The notes below the pieces were generated by a model. It worked only from the letters and a program-made list of their open reading frames with translations, did not search any database and was not told where the DNA came from. A stretch of DNA of 64,000 bases from DTYU01 sp040756575. Its GTDB lineage: Bacteria > Bacillota > Desulfotomaculia > Desulfotomaculales > Ammonificaceae. Below, one piece after another: positions 42,262-50,674 of this stretch (the stretch's first letter is position 1; each line of letters starts with the position of its first letter). Made by a program: the position numbers and the translations under genes. Location of the stretch: the NCBI GenBank assembly GCA_040756575.1, contig JBFLYP010000002.1, forward strand, positions 117,772-181,771. The letters are read 5' to 3'.

Positions 42262-43653
42262 ACGGAGGAGTTCTACGACGTAATCATCATCGGCACCGGG
42301 CCTGCCGGAATATTCGCCGCTGTTGAACTTATCAGGAAAATACCCGACTGTAAGATCGTCATGCTTGATAAAGGTTGGGATATCAAGAGCAGGATCTGCG
42401 CGGCGAAAACAAACGGCGGTGTCTGTCGTCATTGTACCCCTTGCTCGACGGTATGCGGCTGGGGAGGGGCCGGGGCATTCAGCGACGGAAAGCTGACGCT
42501 TTCTCACGAAGTGGGAGGAAGCCTCGGGGAATACGTCGGCGAGCAGTACCTCAAGGAGCTTATCAGCTATGTTGACGGCATTTATCAGGAGTTCGGCGCA
42601 CCCCCGGAGGTTTACGGTGCGGGCCGTGAGGAGGAGTATGAGGAGATAATGCGCCGGGCCATCCTCGCGGGGCTGAAGGTCGTGCCGGTGCCCATAAGAC
42701 ACCTGGGTACGGGACGCTGTGCCGAGGTTCTTGCGCGGATGAAAGAGTTCCTGGCCCCGCGGGTGGAAATACGGATGCAGTGCCCGGTAGAATCGATACT
42801 GTCTTCGAAGGGCCGGGTACACGGCGTGAAGACCGCCGGCGGGGAGGTCCTTGCGGGACGGTACGTTATTGTGGCCCCGGGAAGGGAGGGAGCCGGCTGG
42901 CTCCGTCACGAAGCCAAGCACCTGCGCCTCAAGATGGCGATCAACCCGGTGGATATCGGTGTCCGTGTGGAAGTCCCCGCAGCGGTGTTGGAGCCCCTGA
43001 CGAAGCTTTTTTACGAGGTAAAGTGCGTTTATTATTCCAGGACTTTTGAGGATAAGGTGCGCACCTTCTGCATGAACCCCGGCGGCGAGGTGGTGATGGA
43101 GAACAACGACGGCGTTGTTACGGTAAACGGGCACACACACGCTTACCGTAAAACGGAGAACACTAATTTTGCGGTATTAGTGAGCAAGACTTTTACGGAG
43201 CCATTCAAAGAGCCGATCGCTTACGGCCGTTACATTGCCAGCTTGGCCAACCTGCTGGGCAACGGCATTATCGTACAAAGATTAGGGGACTTGCTCGCGG
43301 GTCGGCGGACCAATCCGGAGCGGCTCGCCAAAGGGCTTGTAAGGCCCACCCTGACCGAGGCGACGCCCGGGGACCTTAGCCTGGTCCTTCCTTACCGCCA
43401 CCTCGTGGGTATCGTGGAAATGCTGCAGGCCTTTGACAAGGTGGCTCCGGGCGTCTTTTCGCGGGATACGCTTTTATACGGTGCAGAGGTGAAATTTTAC
43501 TCTTCCCGGCTTAATCTGAGCGCAAGCCTGGAGACCCAGGTGAAGAACCTGTTCGCCGCCGGCGACGGTGCCGGGGTGACCAGAGGGCTTGTTCAGGCCT
43601 CCGCTTCCGGAGTTGTGGCGGCGCGGGAAATATCGAAACGACTTGGGGGGTAG
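42262..43653 (+). CDS. FAD-dependent dehydrogenase (COG2509 type)
   Basis: About 464 residues. The frame encodes VIIIGTGPAGIFAAVEL (FAD dinucleotide motif) close to its N-terminus, then a Cys-rich stretch GGVCRHCTPCSTVCGWGGAG, and ends FAAGDGAGVTRGLVQASASG, a second FAD contact. This fits the uncharacterised COG2509 dehydrogenases. No ATG, GTG or TTG exists upstream of the FAD motif in this frame. AAAGGAG at 42247-42253 points to ACG 42262 as the likely start, or to a base error. purA follows after 5 bp. Confidence 0.8.
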   Translation, partial: TEEFYDVIIIGTGPAGIFAAVELIRKIPDCKIVMLDKGWDIKSRICAAKTNGGVCRHCTPCSTVCGWGGAGAFSDGKLTLSHEVGGSLGEYVGEQYLKELISYVDGIYQEFGAPPEVYGAGREEEYEEIMRRAILAGLKVVPVPIRHLGTGRCAEVLARMKEFLAPRVEIRMQCPVESILSSKGRVHGVKTAGGEVLAGRYVIVAPGREGAGWLRHEAKHLRLKMAINPVDIGVRVEVPAAVLEPLTKLFYEVKCVYYSRTFEDKVRTFCMNPGGEVVMENNDGVVTVNGHTHAYRKTENTNFAVLVSKTFTEPFKEPIAYGRYIASLANLLGNGIIVQRLGDLLAGRRTNPERLAKGLVRPTLTEATPGDLSLVLPYRHLVGIVEMLQAFDKVAPGVFSRDTLLYGAEVKFYSSRLNLSASLETQVKNLFAAGDGAGVTRGLVQASASGVVAAREISKRLGG

Positions 43654-43658
43654 TTTAA

Positions 43659-44942
43659 TTGGCTACGGTAGTACTGGTAGGCGCCCAGTGGGGCGATGAA
43701 GGAAAAGGAAAAGTAACTGACTTCCTGGCGTCCCAGGCAGACATCATTGTTCGTTTCCAGGGAGGAAACAACGCCGGGCATACGGTGGTGGTCGGCGATA
43801 AAGAGTTCAAGCTGCACCTGTTACCATCGGGCATCCTCCATTCCGATAAGACATGCATCATAGGGAACGGGGTGGTGATAGACCCCGCTGTGTTGGTTGC
43901 CGAGATAGAAGGGCTTGAACAGCGCGGGGTGAAGATGGCCCGGTTGCTCATCAGCGAACGTGCGCATCTGATTATGCCGTACCACCTTCTTCAGGACGCG
44001 GCAGAGGAAAACCGCAAGGGAAACGGGCGCATAGGTACGACAGGGCGCGGCATCGGCCCTGCGTACATGGATAAGGCCGCACGGATAGGGATAAGAATGG
44101 TTGATCTTTTTGACGCCGACATGCTCCGCCGCCTGGAGGAAAACGTAGCATTCAAAAATAATCTTTTCGCGCGCGTCTACGGCACGGAGGGAGTATCTGT
44201 GGAGGAACTACAAAGGGCATGTCAGGCTTATGCTGAGAAGCTGGGAAGGTATGTTGCCGATACCGGGGCGGTGCTTCACCAGGCGATTTCCGAGGGTAAA
44301 AACGTTTTGTTTGAGGGCGCCCAGGGTACCCTCTTAGATATCGACCATGGCACATACCCCTTCGTAACTTCTTCCAACCCCACAGCGGGAGCTGCATGTA
44401 TCGGTACGGGTGTGGGGCCGCGAGCAATAAATGCAGTGATGGGAATAGCGAAGGCGTATACTACACGTGTGGGCGGAGGACCCTTCCCGACCGAACTTAA
44501 AGACGAATTAGGAGAAACAATCCGGGTCCGCGGGCGGGAGTTCGGCACTACTACCGGCCGGCCGCGGCGTTGCGGCTGGTTTGATGCGGTTGTGGCCCGG
44601 TATGCCGTCCGGATTAACGGCCTCGACTATCTTTCCGTCACCAAACTTGACGTACTGACCGGTATCCCTGTGCTGAAAATTTGCCGGGCTTACCGCTGTG
44701 GTGGCGAAGAAATAACTCATTTCCCCGCCAGCCTTAACCTACTGAGTACGTGCGAGCCGGTTTATGAAGAATTGCCGGGTTGGGAAGAAGATATAACCGG
44801 GGCGCGACGGCTCGAGGATCTGCCGGGAAACGCGCGGCGGTACATCGAGCGGCTTTCGGAACTCGCCGGAGTACCGATCGCTTTGGTCGGCGTAGGGACA
44901 CGCCGCGAACAGACCATTGTTTTTCATAGTGTGTTTTCGTAG
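43659..44942 (+). CDS. purA: Adenylosuccinate synthetase
   Basis: 427 residues. PurA makes adenylosuccinate from IMP, aspartate and GTP. The P-loop-like VLVGAQWGDEGKGKVTDFLA is at the N-terminus; TTGRGIGPAYMDKAARIGIR and the GTP region GVGTRREQTI follow. TTG start, probably co-transcribed with the FAD gene. Confidence 0.97.
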   Translation: MATVVLVGAQWGDEGKGKVTDFLASQADIIVRFQGGNNAGHTVVVGDKEFKLHLLPSGILHSDKTCIIGNGVVIDPAVLVAEIEGLEQRGVKMARLLISERAHLIMPYHLLQDAAEENRKGNGRIGTTGRGIGPAYMDKAARIGIRMVDLFDADMLRRLEENVAFKNNLFARVYGTEGVSVEELQRACQAYAEKLGRYVADTGAVLHQAISEGKNVLFEGAQGTLLDIDHGTYPFVTSSNPTAGAACIGTGVGPRAINAVMGIAKAYTTRVGGGPFPTELKDELGETIRVRGREFGTTTGRPRRCGWFDAVVARYAVRINGLDYLSVTKLDVLTGIPVLKICRAYRCGGEEITHFPASLNLLSTCEPVYEELPGWEEDITGARRLEDLPGNARRYIERLSELAGVPIALVGVGTRREQTIVFHSVFS

Positions 44943-44955
44943 GGGCGGTTTTATA

Positions 44956-44985
44956 TTGACAGAGCGGTGCTTTATTGGGTAAAAT
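44956..44985 (+). promoter_or_regulatory. tRNA promoter
   Basis: -35 TTGACA (44956-44961), 18-nt spacer, -10 TAAAAT (44980-44985), 32 bp before tRNA-Glu. Confidence 0.8.
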
Positions 44986-45016
44986 GTTTTCGCAGAGCTA
45001 AATGGCTCATTGAAAG

Positions 45017-45092
45017 GGCCCCATGGTCAAGTGGACTAAGACACCGGTCTTTCAAGCCGGTAACCCGGGTTCGAATCCCGGTGGGGTCACCA
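45017..45092 (+). tRNA. tRNA-Glu(TTC)
   Basis: Acceptor GGCCCCA/TGGGGTC, anticodon loop CTTTCAA (anticodon TTC), T-loop GTTCGAA and encoded CCA. 76 nt. Confidence 0.97.
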
Positions 45093-45157
45093 ATTCGGAA
45101 GTCAGAGGCAAGAGGTCGGAGGTCAGAAATTAGTAAGGAGTTCGCTACGCGAATTTC
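45093..45157 (+). repeat. tRNA 3'-flank module, copy 4
   Basis: Directly after the CCA: TTCGGAAGTCAGAGG, AGGTCGGAGGTCAG, then the GGAGTTCGC/GCGAATTTC hairpin (45137-45157). Relative to its tRNA it has the same order as the modules behind tRNA-Arg(CCT), tRNA-Arg(ACG) and tRNA-Ser(GCT). Confidence 0.65.
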
Positions 45158-45202
45158 TACAAGGGTTCTTGCATCCGACATCCTGCATCCGATATCTGGT
45201 TT

Positions 45203-45277
45203 GCGGGTGTAGCTCAACGGTAGAGCACCAGCTTCCCAAGCTGGGGGCTGCGGGTTCGAGCCCCGTCGCCCGCTCCA
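45203..45277 (+). tRNA. tRNA-Gly(CCC)
   Basis: Acceptor GCGGGTG/CGCCCGC, anticodon loop TTCCCAA (anticodon CCC), T-loop GTTCGAG and encoded CCA. 75 nt. Confidence 0.96.
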
Positions 45278-45711
45278 GGAACACCAAGGGTTTCAGGGTT
45301 CGGGCAATAGAAAGAAAAAGCGGTTTTACCCTTACCTTACCCTTACCGAAAAAAATATCCCGTCCTGATGGACGGGTGAGTTGGTTTACCCTCCGGTTTG
45401 CGGAGGGGTTATTTTTTGCCGGCGAAAAGGACTCCTTCCAGGGTGCTAAGCGCCCGGGCCTTCATCTCCGTTGCCCGCTAACCCTTGCCACAACCGCATT
45501 AACGGCCTCGGTTTTTACTGCAATTTTACTGCAACCGGAGTGAAAAGGTACTCCCATTTGTATTATATTTCCAGTTTTGCAAAGCCGCATAAATGCAGGC
45601 TTCTTTACTTGCTGGACTTTAGCGGCAGAATACTTCCCGTAAAACTCTCCTGCTTCAAACCACCAATTTTACACCATATTATGGACACTACTAGCGCACA
45701 AAGAGCGACGG
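45278..45711. other. Degenerate tRNA-Gly flank, possible old integration site
   Basis: The tRNA is followed by AACACCAAGGGTTTCAGGG. Further on stands CTGCAATTTTACTGCAACC (about 45518-45536), a phrase type often seen at the ends of tyrosine-recombinase elements. No intact gene and no integrase were found. The gap also holds a terminator hairpin. An old integrated element is an inference of low certainty. Confidence 0.3.
45388..45417 (+). terminator. Terminator behind tRNA-Gly
   Basis: CCCTCCG/CGGAGGG stem with GTTTG loop, followed by GTTATTTTTTG. Confidence 0.7.
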
Positions 45712-46012
45712 TTAAATGATTCGATGCTTCCTCAAAAGTTTCAAAACTTCGTTACAGGTTCTTTCGCTTCTTAGAGTTACGCACAGGAAGAGAACCTCCG
45801 GCTCTTCGGGAGTTGTCTTCCAAAGTTCTGCGTTTTCTGTGGAGAGGGCATACAAGATACGAAGTTTACCGCTTTTAAAGCGGCGAATGCCGGAAAGCTC
45901 GTAGCTGAGGGGACCGGAAGCATAAGGCGCAGAGGCTATGATTTCCTCTTTCTGATTAATCCATTGAATGACGTTACGATCAAAGTCAGCTTTTAACCTG
46001 AGATAGAACTGG
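45712..46012 (-). pseudogene. RelE/ParE-like toxin remnant
   Basis: The minus strand reads LKADFDRNVIQWINQKEEII, then SYELSGIRRFKSGKLRILYA and VLFLCVTLRSERTCNEVLKLL before the stop. The layout with RFKSGKLRILYA resembles the RelE/ParE mRNA-interferase fold. No ATG, GTG or TTG start is present in the coherent part, and its 5' side runs into the S-layer fragment on the other strand, so the gene is cut. No antitoxin is seen. Confidence 0.45.
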
Positions 46013-46269
46013 CGGTGCTGGTAGCCCGCGCTCTGAGGAAAGCCGGTGCCGATCCGGCGCTGGCTGCCGGTGAGGCGGCGCAGTTGCTGAGCGCCTTTAA
46101 GGATAAGGCCGAGATCCCTGGCTGGGCCGCCGGGGACGTTGCTTCGGCGGTCAAGGCAGGCGTGGTAAAGGGGATGCCGGACGGGGCGTTTGCTCCACTG
46201 TCCCAGGCCTCACGCGCCGAGGCCACGGTGATGCTTAAGCGAATGCTTTCAAACATGAACTTGGTTTAA
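45997..46269 (+). pseudogene. C-terminal S-layer homology (SLH) fragment
   Basis: The frame opens after a TAA at 45994 with ELAVLVARALRKAGAD, then GWAAGDVASAVKAGVVKGMP, FAPLSQASRAEATVMLKRML. This is the second half of one SLH domain and a complete following one, cell-wall anchoring modules that normally end a much larger surface protein. The N-terminal part is missing. A strong terminator follows, so the original 3' end is preserved. A GTG at 46015 has no good ribosome binding site. Confidence 0.75.
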
Positions 46270-46281
46270 CCGCTTGAAAGA

Positions 46282-46320
46282 GAAGCCCCGGTCAAGGAGA
46301 CCGGGGCTTCAAGTCTTTTT
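46282..46320 (+). terminator. Strong intrinsic terminator
   Basis: GAAGCCCCGGTC/GACCGGGGCTTC, 12-bp perfect stem with a 5-nt loop, then AAGTCTTTTT. Retained 3' end of the lost S-layer gene. Confidence 0.9.
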
Positions 46321-46356
46321 CTATCAAGATTTGAAAGGTTTTCTTTACGCGGACTA

Positions 46357-46385
46357 TTGTTTAGGGGTATTATTCGGGCTATAAT
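46357..46385 (+). promoter_or_regulatory. Sigma-A promoter for the CBS-ACT gene
   Basis: -35 TTGTTT (46357-46362), 17-nt spacer, -10 TATAAT (46380-46385), 65 bp before the start. Confidence 0.8.
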
Positions 46386-46449
46386 CAATTTTAAGAAAAT
46401 TGAATCTCAACGGGGAGAGAGCCGCAGCGTTAAGTGAGGGGGAGAGCAC

Positions 46450-47082
46450 ATGTTCGTCCGGGACTGCATGACCGCCAACCCGATATCCATTTCCAAGGAT
46501 ACGCCGATATTTCAGGCGCTGGAAATTATTCAAAACCGCAAAATACGCCACCTTCCCGTAACCCGGGACGGGCGACTGATCGGCCTGGTAACGGAACGCG
46601 GGCTGCTTAAGGTTTCCCCCTCGCCGGCATCGACCCTTAGCGTTTACGAATTGAATTACATCCTGGCGAAGGTTACGGTTTCGGAAGCGATGATCAAAAA
46701 ACCCATAACCGTCGGCCCGGGTGTACCGATCGAGGAAGCGGCGCTCATAATGAGGGAGCACAAAATTGGCTGCCTCCCTGTGGTTGAAGGCGAGAAGATA
46801 GTAGGTATCATTACTCAAACCGATATGGTCGAGGCGCTGGTACGCCTCTTTGGTTTGCGTACTGCGGGCTCGCGCGTGGTGGTGGAAGTTACCGATAGGG
46901 TCGGGGTGCTTTATGAAATAACCTCCATACTTAAGGATAAAGGAGTGAGCATCCGCAGCCTCGCAACCTTTGAGCGGGAACCCGGACTGTATCATCTCAC
47001 GTTCCGGCTGAGTATCGCGGATGCGCGGGATTTGGTCGCAGATCTTGAAAAGGTGGGTTGTAAAGTAATATCTGTGAGCTAA
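46450..47082 (+). CDS. CBS-CBS-ACT domain protein (AcuB-like)
   Basis: 210 residues. Two CBS motifs are evident (MTANPISISKDTPIFQALEI with IRHLPVTRDGRLIGLVTE; MIKKPITVGPGVPIEEAALI with IGCLPVVEGEKIVGIITQTDM), followed by an ACT domain (VVVEVTDRVGVLYEITSILKDKGVSIRSL). CBS pairs sense adenosine nucleotides and ACT senses small ligands. AcuB in Bacillus has this layout. The SCIFF gene follows 12 bp later, so they may share a transcript. Confidence 0.92.
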   Translation: MFVRDCMTANPISISKDTPIFQALEIIQNRKIRHLPVTRDGRLIGLVTERGLLKVSPSPASTLSVYELNYILAKVTVSEAMIKKPITVGPGVPIEEAALIMREHKIGCLPVVEGEKIVGIITQTDMVEALVRLFGLRTAGSRVVVEVTDRVGVLYEITSILKDKGVSIRSLATFEREPGLYHLTFRLSIADARDLVADLEKVGCKVISVS

Positions 47083-47094
47083 AGGAGGGGGAGA

Positions 47095-47232
47095 ATGAGG
47101 AAGCACATTCAGACGATAATACCGGGAAAAAGCATGCCCAAGGGAGGTTGTGGCGAGTGTCATGCCTCCTGCCAGTCGGCCTGTAAGACATCTTGCACGG
47201 TTGGTAACCAGGCCTGCAAGCAAAAATCTTAA
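47095..47232 (+). CDS. SCIFF ranthipeptide precursor
   Basis: 45 residues with six Cys at 19, 22, 26, 30, 34 and 41 and the family string CQSACKTSCTVGNQAC. This is the SCIFF peptide (six cysteines in forty-five residues), found across Clostridia and cross-linked by thioether bonds by a dedicated radical SAM enzyme. The ATG follows GGAGGGGGAG. Its maturase gene is 317 bp downstream behind a terminator, so the precursor is probably made in excess of the enzyme. Its job in the cell is not settled. Confidence 0.95.
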   Translation: MRKHIQTIIPGKSMPKGGCGECHASCQSACKTSCTVGNQACKQKS

Positions 47233-47260
47233 GCCACCGGAACTGTGGATGCCTTTTTCG

Positions 47261-47292
47261 AAAAGGGCGCTGTTTTGCACACGCCCTTTTTT
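47261..47292 (+). terminator. Terminator between SCIFF and maturase
   Basis: AAGGGCG/CGCCCTT stem (47263-47269 with 47282-47288), then a run of six T. Confidence 0.8.
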
Positions 47293-47549
47293 GTGAATAA
47301 CTTTAAGTTAAGAGTCATATCATATCAAATAAAAGCTTGTACAAACACAAACTCCTTCCGACATTCCAGATATTCCAGCAGTGGACTGGTATAATATTCC
47401 CGATCACAACCGGCTGCTGTTCGTTAGAGTCGGTCTCGGTGGAACTTCACACACAAGGCTTTTGGGCGCCAGGACAGGGCTTCAGCGCGGAAATATTCAG
47501 GAGGATCAAGACTGCGAACGGAATGCTTACGTCTTAAGGGGTACCAATC
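47293..47549. other. Gap before the SCIFF maturase
   Basis: Noncoding, 257 bp. A TATAAT at 47390-47395 could be a -10, but its -35 is poor. The maturase start has AAGGGG 9 nt upstream. Confidence 0.4.
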
Positions 47550-48911
47550 ATGGTGCATTGTTTTGAAATTCTCGGTCAAAGGCTGATTTTCGACCCGGCA
47601 AGCGGAGGGTTGCACGCGGTTGACGATGTGGCCTGGGACGTTGTCTCTTCGCTTACGGAGGGAAAACCCGTTCCGCCGAAGTACCCACCGGCAGTGGTTG
47701 CCGAGGTGTTGCGGGAAGTAGAAGAACTCAAATCCGCAGGCTCCCTTTTTACCCCCGATAAAGGCCGCGAGCTGTATACCCCGCCGGATTTTTCTCCCAA
47801 ATCTTTGTGTTTAATGGTGGCTCAAGAGTGCAACATGCGCTGTGCTTATTGCTTCGCCGGAGAGGGCAATTACGGCGGCGGCGGTTTGATGTCCCGGGAA
47901 ACAGCATTAAAGGCGGTAGATTATTTGCTTGAGGCATCCGGTTCCGTACGTGCGGTAGAGATAGACTTCTTCGGTGGCGAACCGCTCTTAAACTTTCACG
48001 TGGTAAAGGCGGTTGTGGCTTATGGCACAGAGCGGGCGAGGGTCACAGGAAAGGAGATCTCCTTTACTTTGACCACAAACGCGCTCCTTTTGGACGAAGA
48101 AAAGACGCGCTTTTTGCTGGAACGGGAAATTAACGTAGTGCTAAGCCTCGACGGGCGCGAGGAAGTGCACGACCGCTTCCGCCGGTTCCCTGATGGAAGT
48201 TGTTCCTACCACGCCGTTTTAGAGAAGGCCAAGCGGTTTTTCTCGGCTTGGGCGGCCGAACCGCGGTCTTCCTACTGTTATCTCCGCGGGACTTACACGC
48301 GGATGAACCTCGACTTCTCGCGGGACTTCCGCCACCTGGTCGGGGAGGGTTTCACTGCCATCTCACTTGAGCCGGTGGTGTCTGAACCGGAGGCCCCATA
48401 CGCCATTCTCCCGGAACACGCACCAGTTGCGGCCTCCGAATACGAGATCCTGGTTAAGCAGTACCTGAGTTTTAGGGAAAGGGGCACGCCGGTGCGGTTT
48501 TTTCACTTCGAACTCGACCCTGCCGGAGGCCCCTGCCTGACGAAACGTTTAACCGGTTGCGGCGCGGGTTTCGCTTATTTAGCCGTCGGGGTTGACGGGC
48601 GGCTGTATCCGTGCCACCAGTTTGTCGGCATGGGCGAGTTTTGTGTTGGAGATGTCGACAAGGGAGTGAGCCGGAACGACGTAGTGGATTCCTTTCGACA
48701 CGCCCACGTGTACAACAAGCCCTGCGCCGCTTGCTGGGCGCGGTTTTTCTGCGGCGGGGGATGCCATGCGGCGGCATATAGGGTGAACGGCGATATATTA
48801 CAGCCGTACGAGGTCGGGTGCATATTAATGCGAAAACGCCTCGAGTGTGCCCTGTATATTCAAACGCAAGAGCCAAGGAAGATTTTTAGGAATGCCGGTG
48901 AAAATGGCTGA
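47550..48911 (+). CDS. SCIFF thioether maturase (radical SAM/SPASM)
   Basis: 453 residues. An N-terminal precursor-binding region of about 90 residues precedes the radical SAM motif CNMRCAYCFAGEG (CxxxCxxC, near residue 92). The C-terminal SPASM domain has Cys clusters (CGAGFAYLAVGVDGRLYPCHQ, then CAACWARFFCGGGCHAAAY) for auxiliary 4Fe-4S clusters. In the family this enzyme forms Cys-to-gamma-carbon (ranthipeptide) thioether links in SCIFF. The adjacent precursor gene makes this call firm. Confidence 0.95.
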   Translation: MVHCFEILGQRLIFDPASGGLHAVDDVAWDVVSSLTEGKPVPPKYPPAVVAEVLREVEELKSAGSLFTPDKGRELYTPPDFSPKSLCLMVAQECNMRCAYCFAGEGNYGGGGLMSRETALKAVDYLLEASGSVRAVEIDFFGGEPLLNFHVVKAVVAYGTERARVTGKEISFTLTTNALLLDEEKTRFLLEREINVVLSLDGREEVHDRFRRFPDGSCSYHAVLEKAKRFFSAWAAEPRSSYCYLRGTYTRMNLDFSRDFRHLVGEGFTAISLEPVVSEPEAPYAILPEHAPVAASEYEILVKQYLSFRERGTPVRFFHFELDPAGGPCLTKRLTGCGAGFAYLAVGVDGRLYPCHQFVGMGEFCVGDVDKGVSRNDVVDSFRHAHVYNKPCAACWARFFCGGGCHAAAYRVNGDILQPYEVGCILMRKRLECALYIQTQEPRKIFRNAGENG

Positions 48912-48959
48912 TACGATACTTCAGTAGGAAAACAAGCAGATATTTGGCGAATTTCGGAC

Positions 48960-48987
48960 TTGTTAGCTCTCTGTAACATGATACAAT
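48960..48987 (+). promoter_or_regulatory. Promoter for the M23 peptidase gene
   Basis: -35 TTGTTA (48960-48965), 16-nt spacer, -10 TACAAT (48982-48987), 54 bp before the first start codon. Confidence 0.6.
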
Positions 48988-49040
48988 TAATTACTGAGCC
49001 TTTCTTGGCTCCTGCGTGATGGCTTTTCGCCGGTCTCTCT

Positions 49041-50462
49041 GTGACAGAAAAACCGGTTATAAAGTTGAGAACGGGGATGGTATCCGTGGCGAAGGACTTG
49101 TTTAAAAACAACAGATGGCGCTTAAAGGGCATTGACGGCTGCCGGCGGCGGGAATTGATAGAACAGTTTTTGGTGGTAGGAGCAGCAATTCTCAGTGCGT
49201 TAGTAATCATTTGCTTTGCTGGCAGCGGTTGGGCGGTGGAAGTTGGAGGAAAACCGGTGGGGGTGGTGAAGAAACGATCAGTTGCCGAGAATGTGATCAA
49301 AGAGATTTTAAGAGCCCGGGAAGCTGTACTGGGTCAGCCGGTCATGCCGGAGGAAGAGGTTACTTACCGGCGGGTCCGGGTGGCCCAGAACGCGGTCTTA
49401 ACCTCCGGAGAACTGAAAACACGTCTGGAAGACGCTCTGCATTTGTATACCCGGGCCGCGGTGGTGCGGGTCGACGGAAAGGACCTGTTTTACTTTAAGG
49501 ATATCGATACGGCGGAGACCTTTTTAAACACGGTGCGGCGAATGTATGCGGTGAAACCGGACAACAAGGCCTTTTTCGACGAGCAGGTGGAAACGGCGGT
49601 CTTAGACGCGCCTGTCAGCCGCGTGCTGAGTATAGAGGACGCCCTGTCAGCCGTACGGCGCGGGATAGAGGAAAAATGGCGGTATACGGTAAAAGAGGGG
49701 GATACTCTTTGGGATATTGCGGCAGCGCAGGGTTTAAGCGTAGAGGACGTTATTGCTGCAAATCCGGGGGTGGACCCCGAAAACCTATCAATCGGCCAGC
49801 TTATAAGGCTGCGCAGAGAAAAGCCCGTTTTAACCGTCGTCCAGAAGTACGAGACCTCGAAGGTGGAGCATATACCGTTCCCCAAAGAGATACGTTATGA
49901 TACTTCGCTTAACCGGGGGCAGATCGATGTTATACAATATGGCAAGCCCGGTAAGAAGGAAATTAAATACAGGGTAACAGTTAAAAACGGGGTAGAAGTG
50001 TCCCGGGAAGTTATCGCGACGCGGGAACTGGTTGCACCGGTAAAGCAAGTTGAGCGGCGGGGGAGCAGGTATCTTTTGGCTTCTCGCGGCGAGGGGCGTG
50101 CGAGTTTAGGATGGCCGGTCTCCGGGCCGATACTTTCAGGTTACGGAATGCGGTGGGGGAGGATGCATACAGGCCTGGATATCGGAAGCGCTTACGGCGT
50201 AGCGGTAGGGGCGGCCGGGAGCGGTACAGTCATTCGGGCCGGATGGTATGGCGGTTACGGCAGGACGGTTGACATTGACCACGGCGACGGGGTCGTTACC
50301 CGGTACGCGCATCTTTCCGGGATTAACGTGGGAATCGGTGAGGCGGTGGGACGCGGCCAGATTATCGGACGCGTGGGTTCCTCCGGACACTCATACGGGC
50401 CGCATTTGCATTTTGAGGTGATTGTCAACGGCTCACCGCGTAACCCGCTGAAATACCTCTAA
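49041..50462 (+). CDS. LysM-G5-M23 cell-wall endopeptidase
   Basis: 473 residues. A signal anchor (residues 43-60) exports it; an N-terminal helical part follows, then LysM (215-258, YTVKEGDTLWDIAAAQGLSV), a G5-type domain (about 263-338) and a C-terminal M23 lysostaphin-like metallopeptidase (373-470) with HTGLD (376-380) and HLHFE (455-459) as zinc ligands. It cuts cell-wall cross-bridges; a role in growth or sporulation is possible. GTG 49041 has no clear ribosome binding site; ATG 49077 is an alternative start. Confidence 0.92.
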   Translation: MTEKPVIKLRTGMVSVAKDLFKNNRWRLKGIDGCRRRELIEQFLVVGAAILSALVIICFAGSGWAVEVGGKPVGVVKKRSVAENVIKEILRAREAVLGQPVMPEEEVTYRRVRVAQNAVLTSGELKTRLEDALHLYTRAAVVRVDGKDLFYFKDIDTAETFLNTVRRMYAVKPDNKAFFDEQVETAVLDAPVSRVLSIEDALSAVRRGIEEKWRYTVKEGDTLWDIAAAQGLSVEDVIAANPGVDPENLSIGQLIRLRREKPVLTVVQKYETSKVEHIPFPKEIRYDTSLNRGQIDVIQYGKPGKKEIKYRVTVKNGVEVSREVIATRELVAPVKQVERRGSRYLLASRGEGRASLGWPVSGPILSGYGMRWGRMHTGLDIGSAYGVAVGAAGSGTVIRAGWYGGYGRTVDIDHGDGVVTRYAHLSGINVGIGEAVGRGQIIGRVGSSGHSYGPHLHFEVIVNGSPRNPLKYL

Positions 50463-50489
50463 CTGTGGGCCTTTTTTGTAAAAGAACCA

Positions 50490-50519
50490 AAAATCTGGCG
50501 GCAGAGCCAGATTTTTTTT
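50490..50519 (+). terminator. Terminator after the M23 gene
   Basis: AAATCTGGC/GCCAGATTT stem with a 6-nt loop and a T-run of eight. Confidence 0.9.
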
Positions 50520-50592
50520 CTGGTCTGTTTGCACTATCTTCTCACACCTGTCCCGGCTGTTATGATATACTTATCTCGATTGGGGTACTGGG

Positions 50593-50636
50593 GGGACCGC
50601 TGCAAACCCAGCGCTCAACTTGAAAAAGCAGCAGCC
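50593..50636 (+). repeat. Dispersed element copy B
   Basis: GGGACCGCTGCAAACCCAGC, then GCTCAACTTGAAAAAGCAGC and AGCC. It shares order and phrases with copies A (41.9 kb) and C (35.2 kb, minus strand). GCTGC (50600-50604) can pair with GCAGC (50628-50632). It stands 39 bp before the TPR gene, in a leader position. Confidence 0.5.
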
Positions 50637-50674
50637 ATTATTTAGCATGCACCATTCTCTTGGGAGGTCCGCTT

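Noticed and set aside
42208..43140. 310-codon minus-strand frame
   Set aside because: It is antisense to the FAD dehydrogenase, whose motifs are unmistakable; the opposite frame is His/Arg/Leu-rich without motifs.
46354..47280. 308-codon minus-strand frame
   Set aside because: Antisense to the CBS-ACT and SCIFF genes, both with clear motifs and good start sites.
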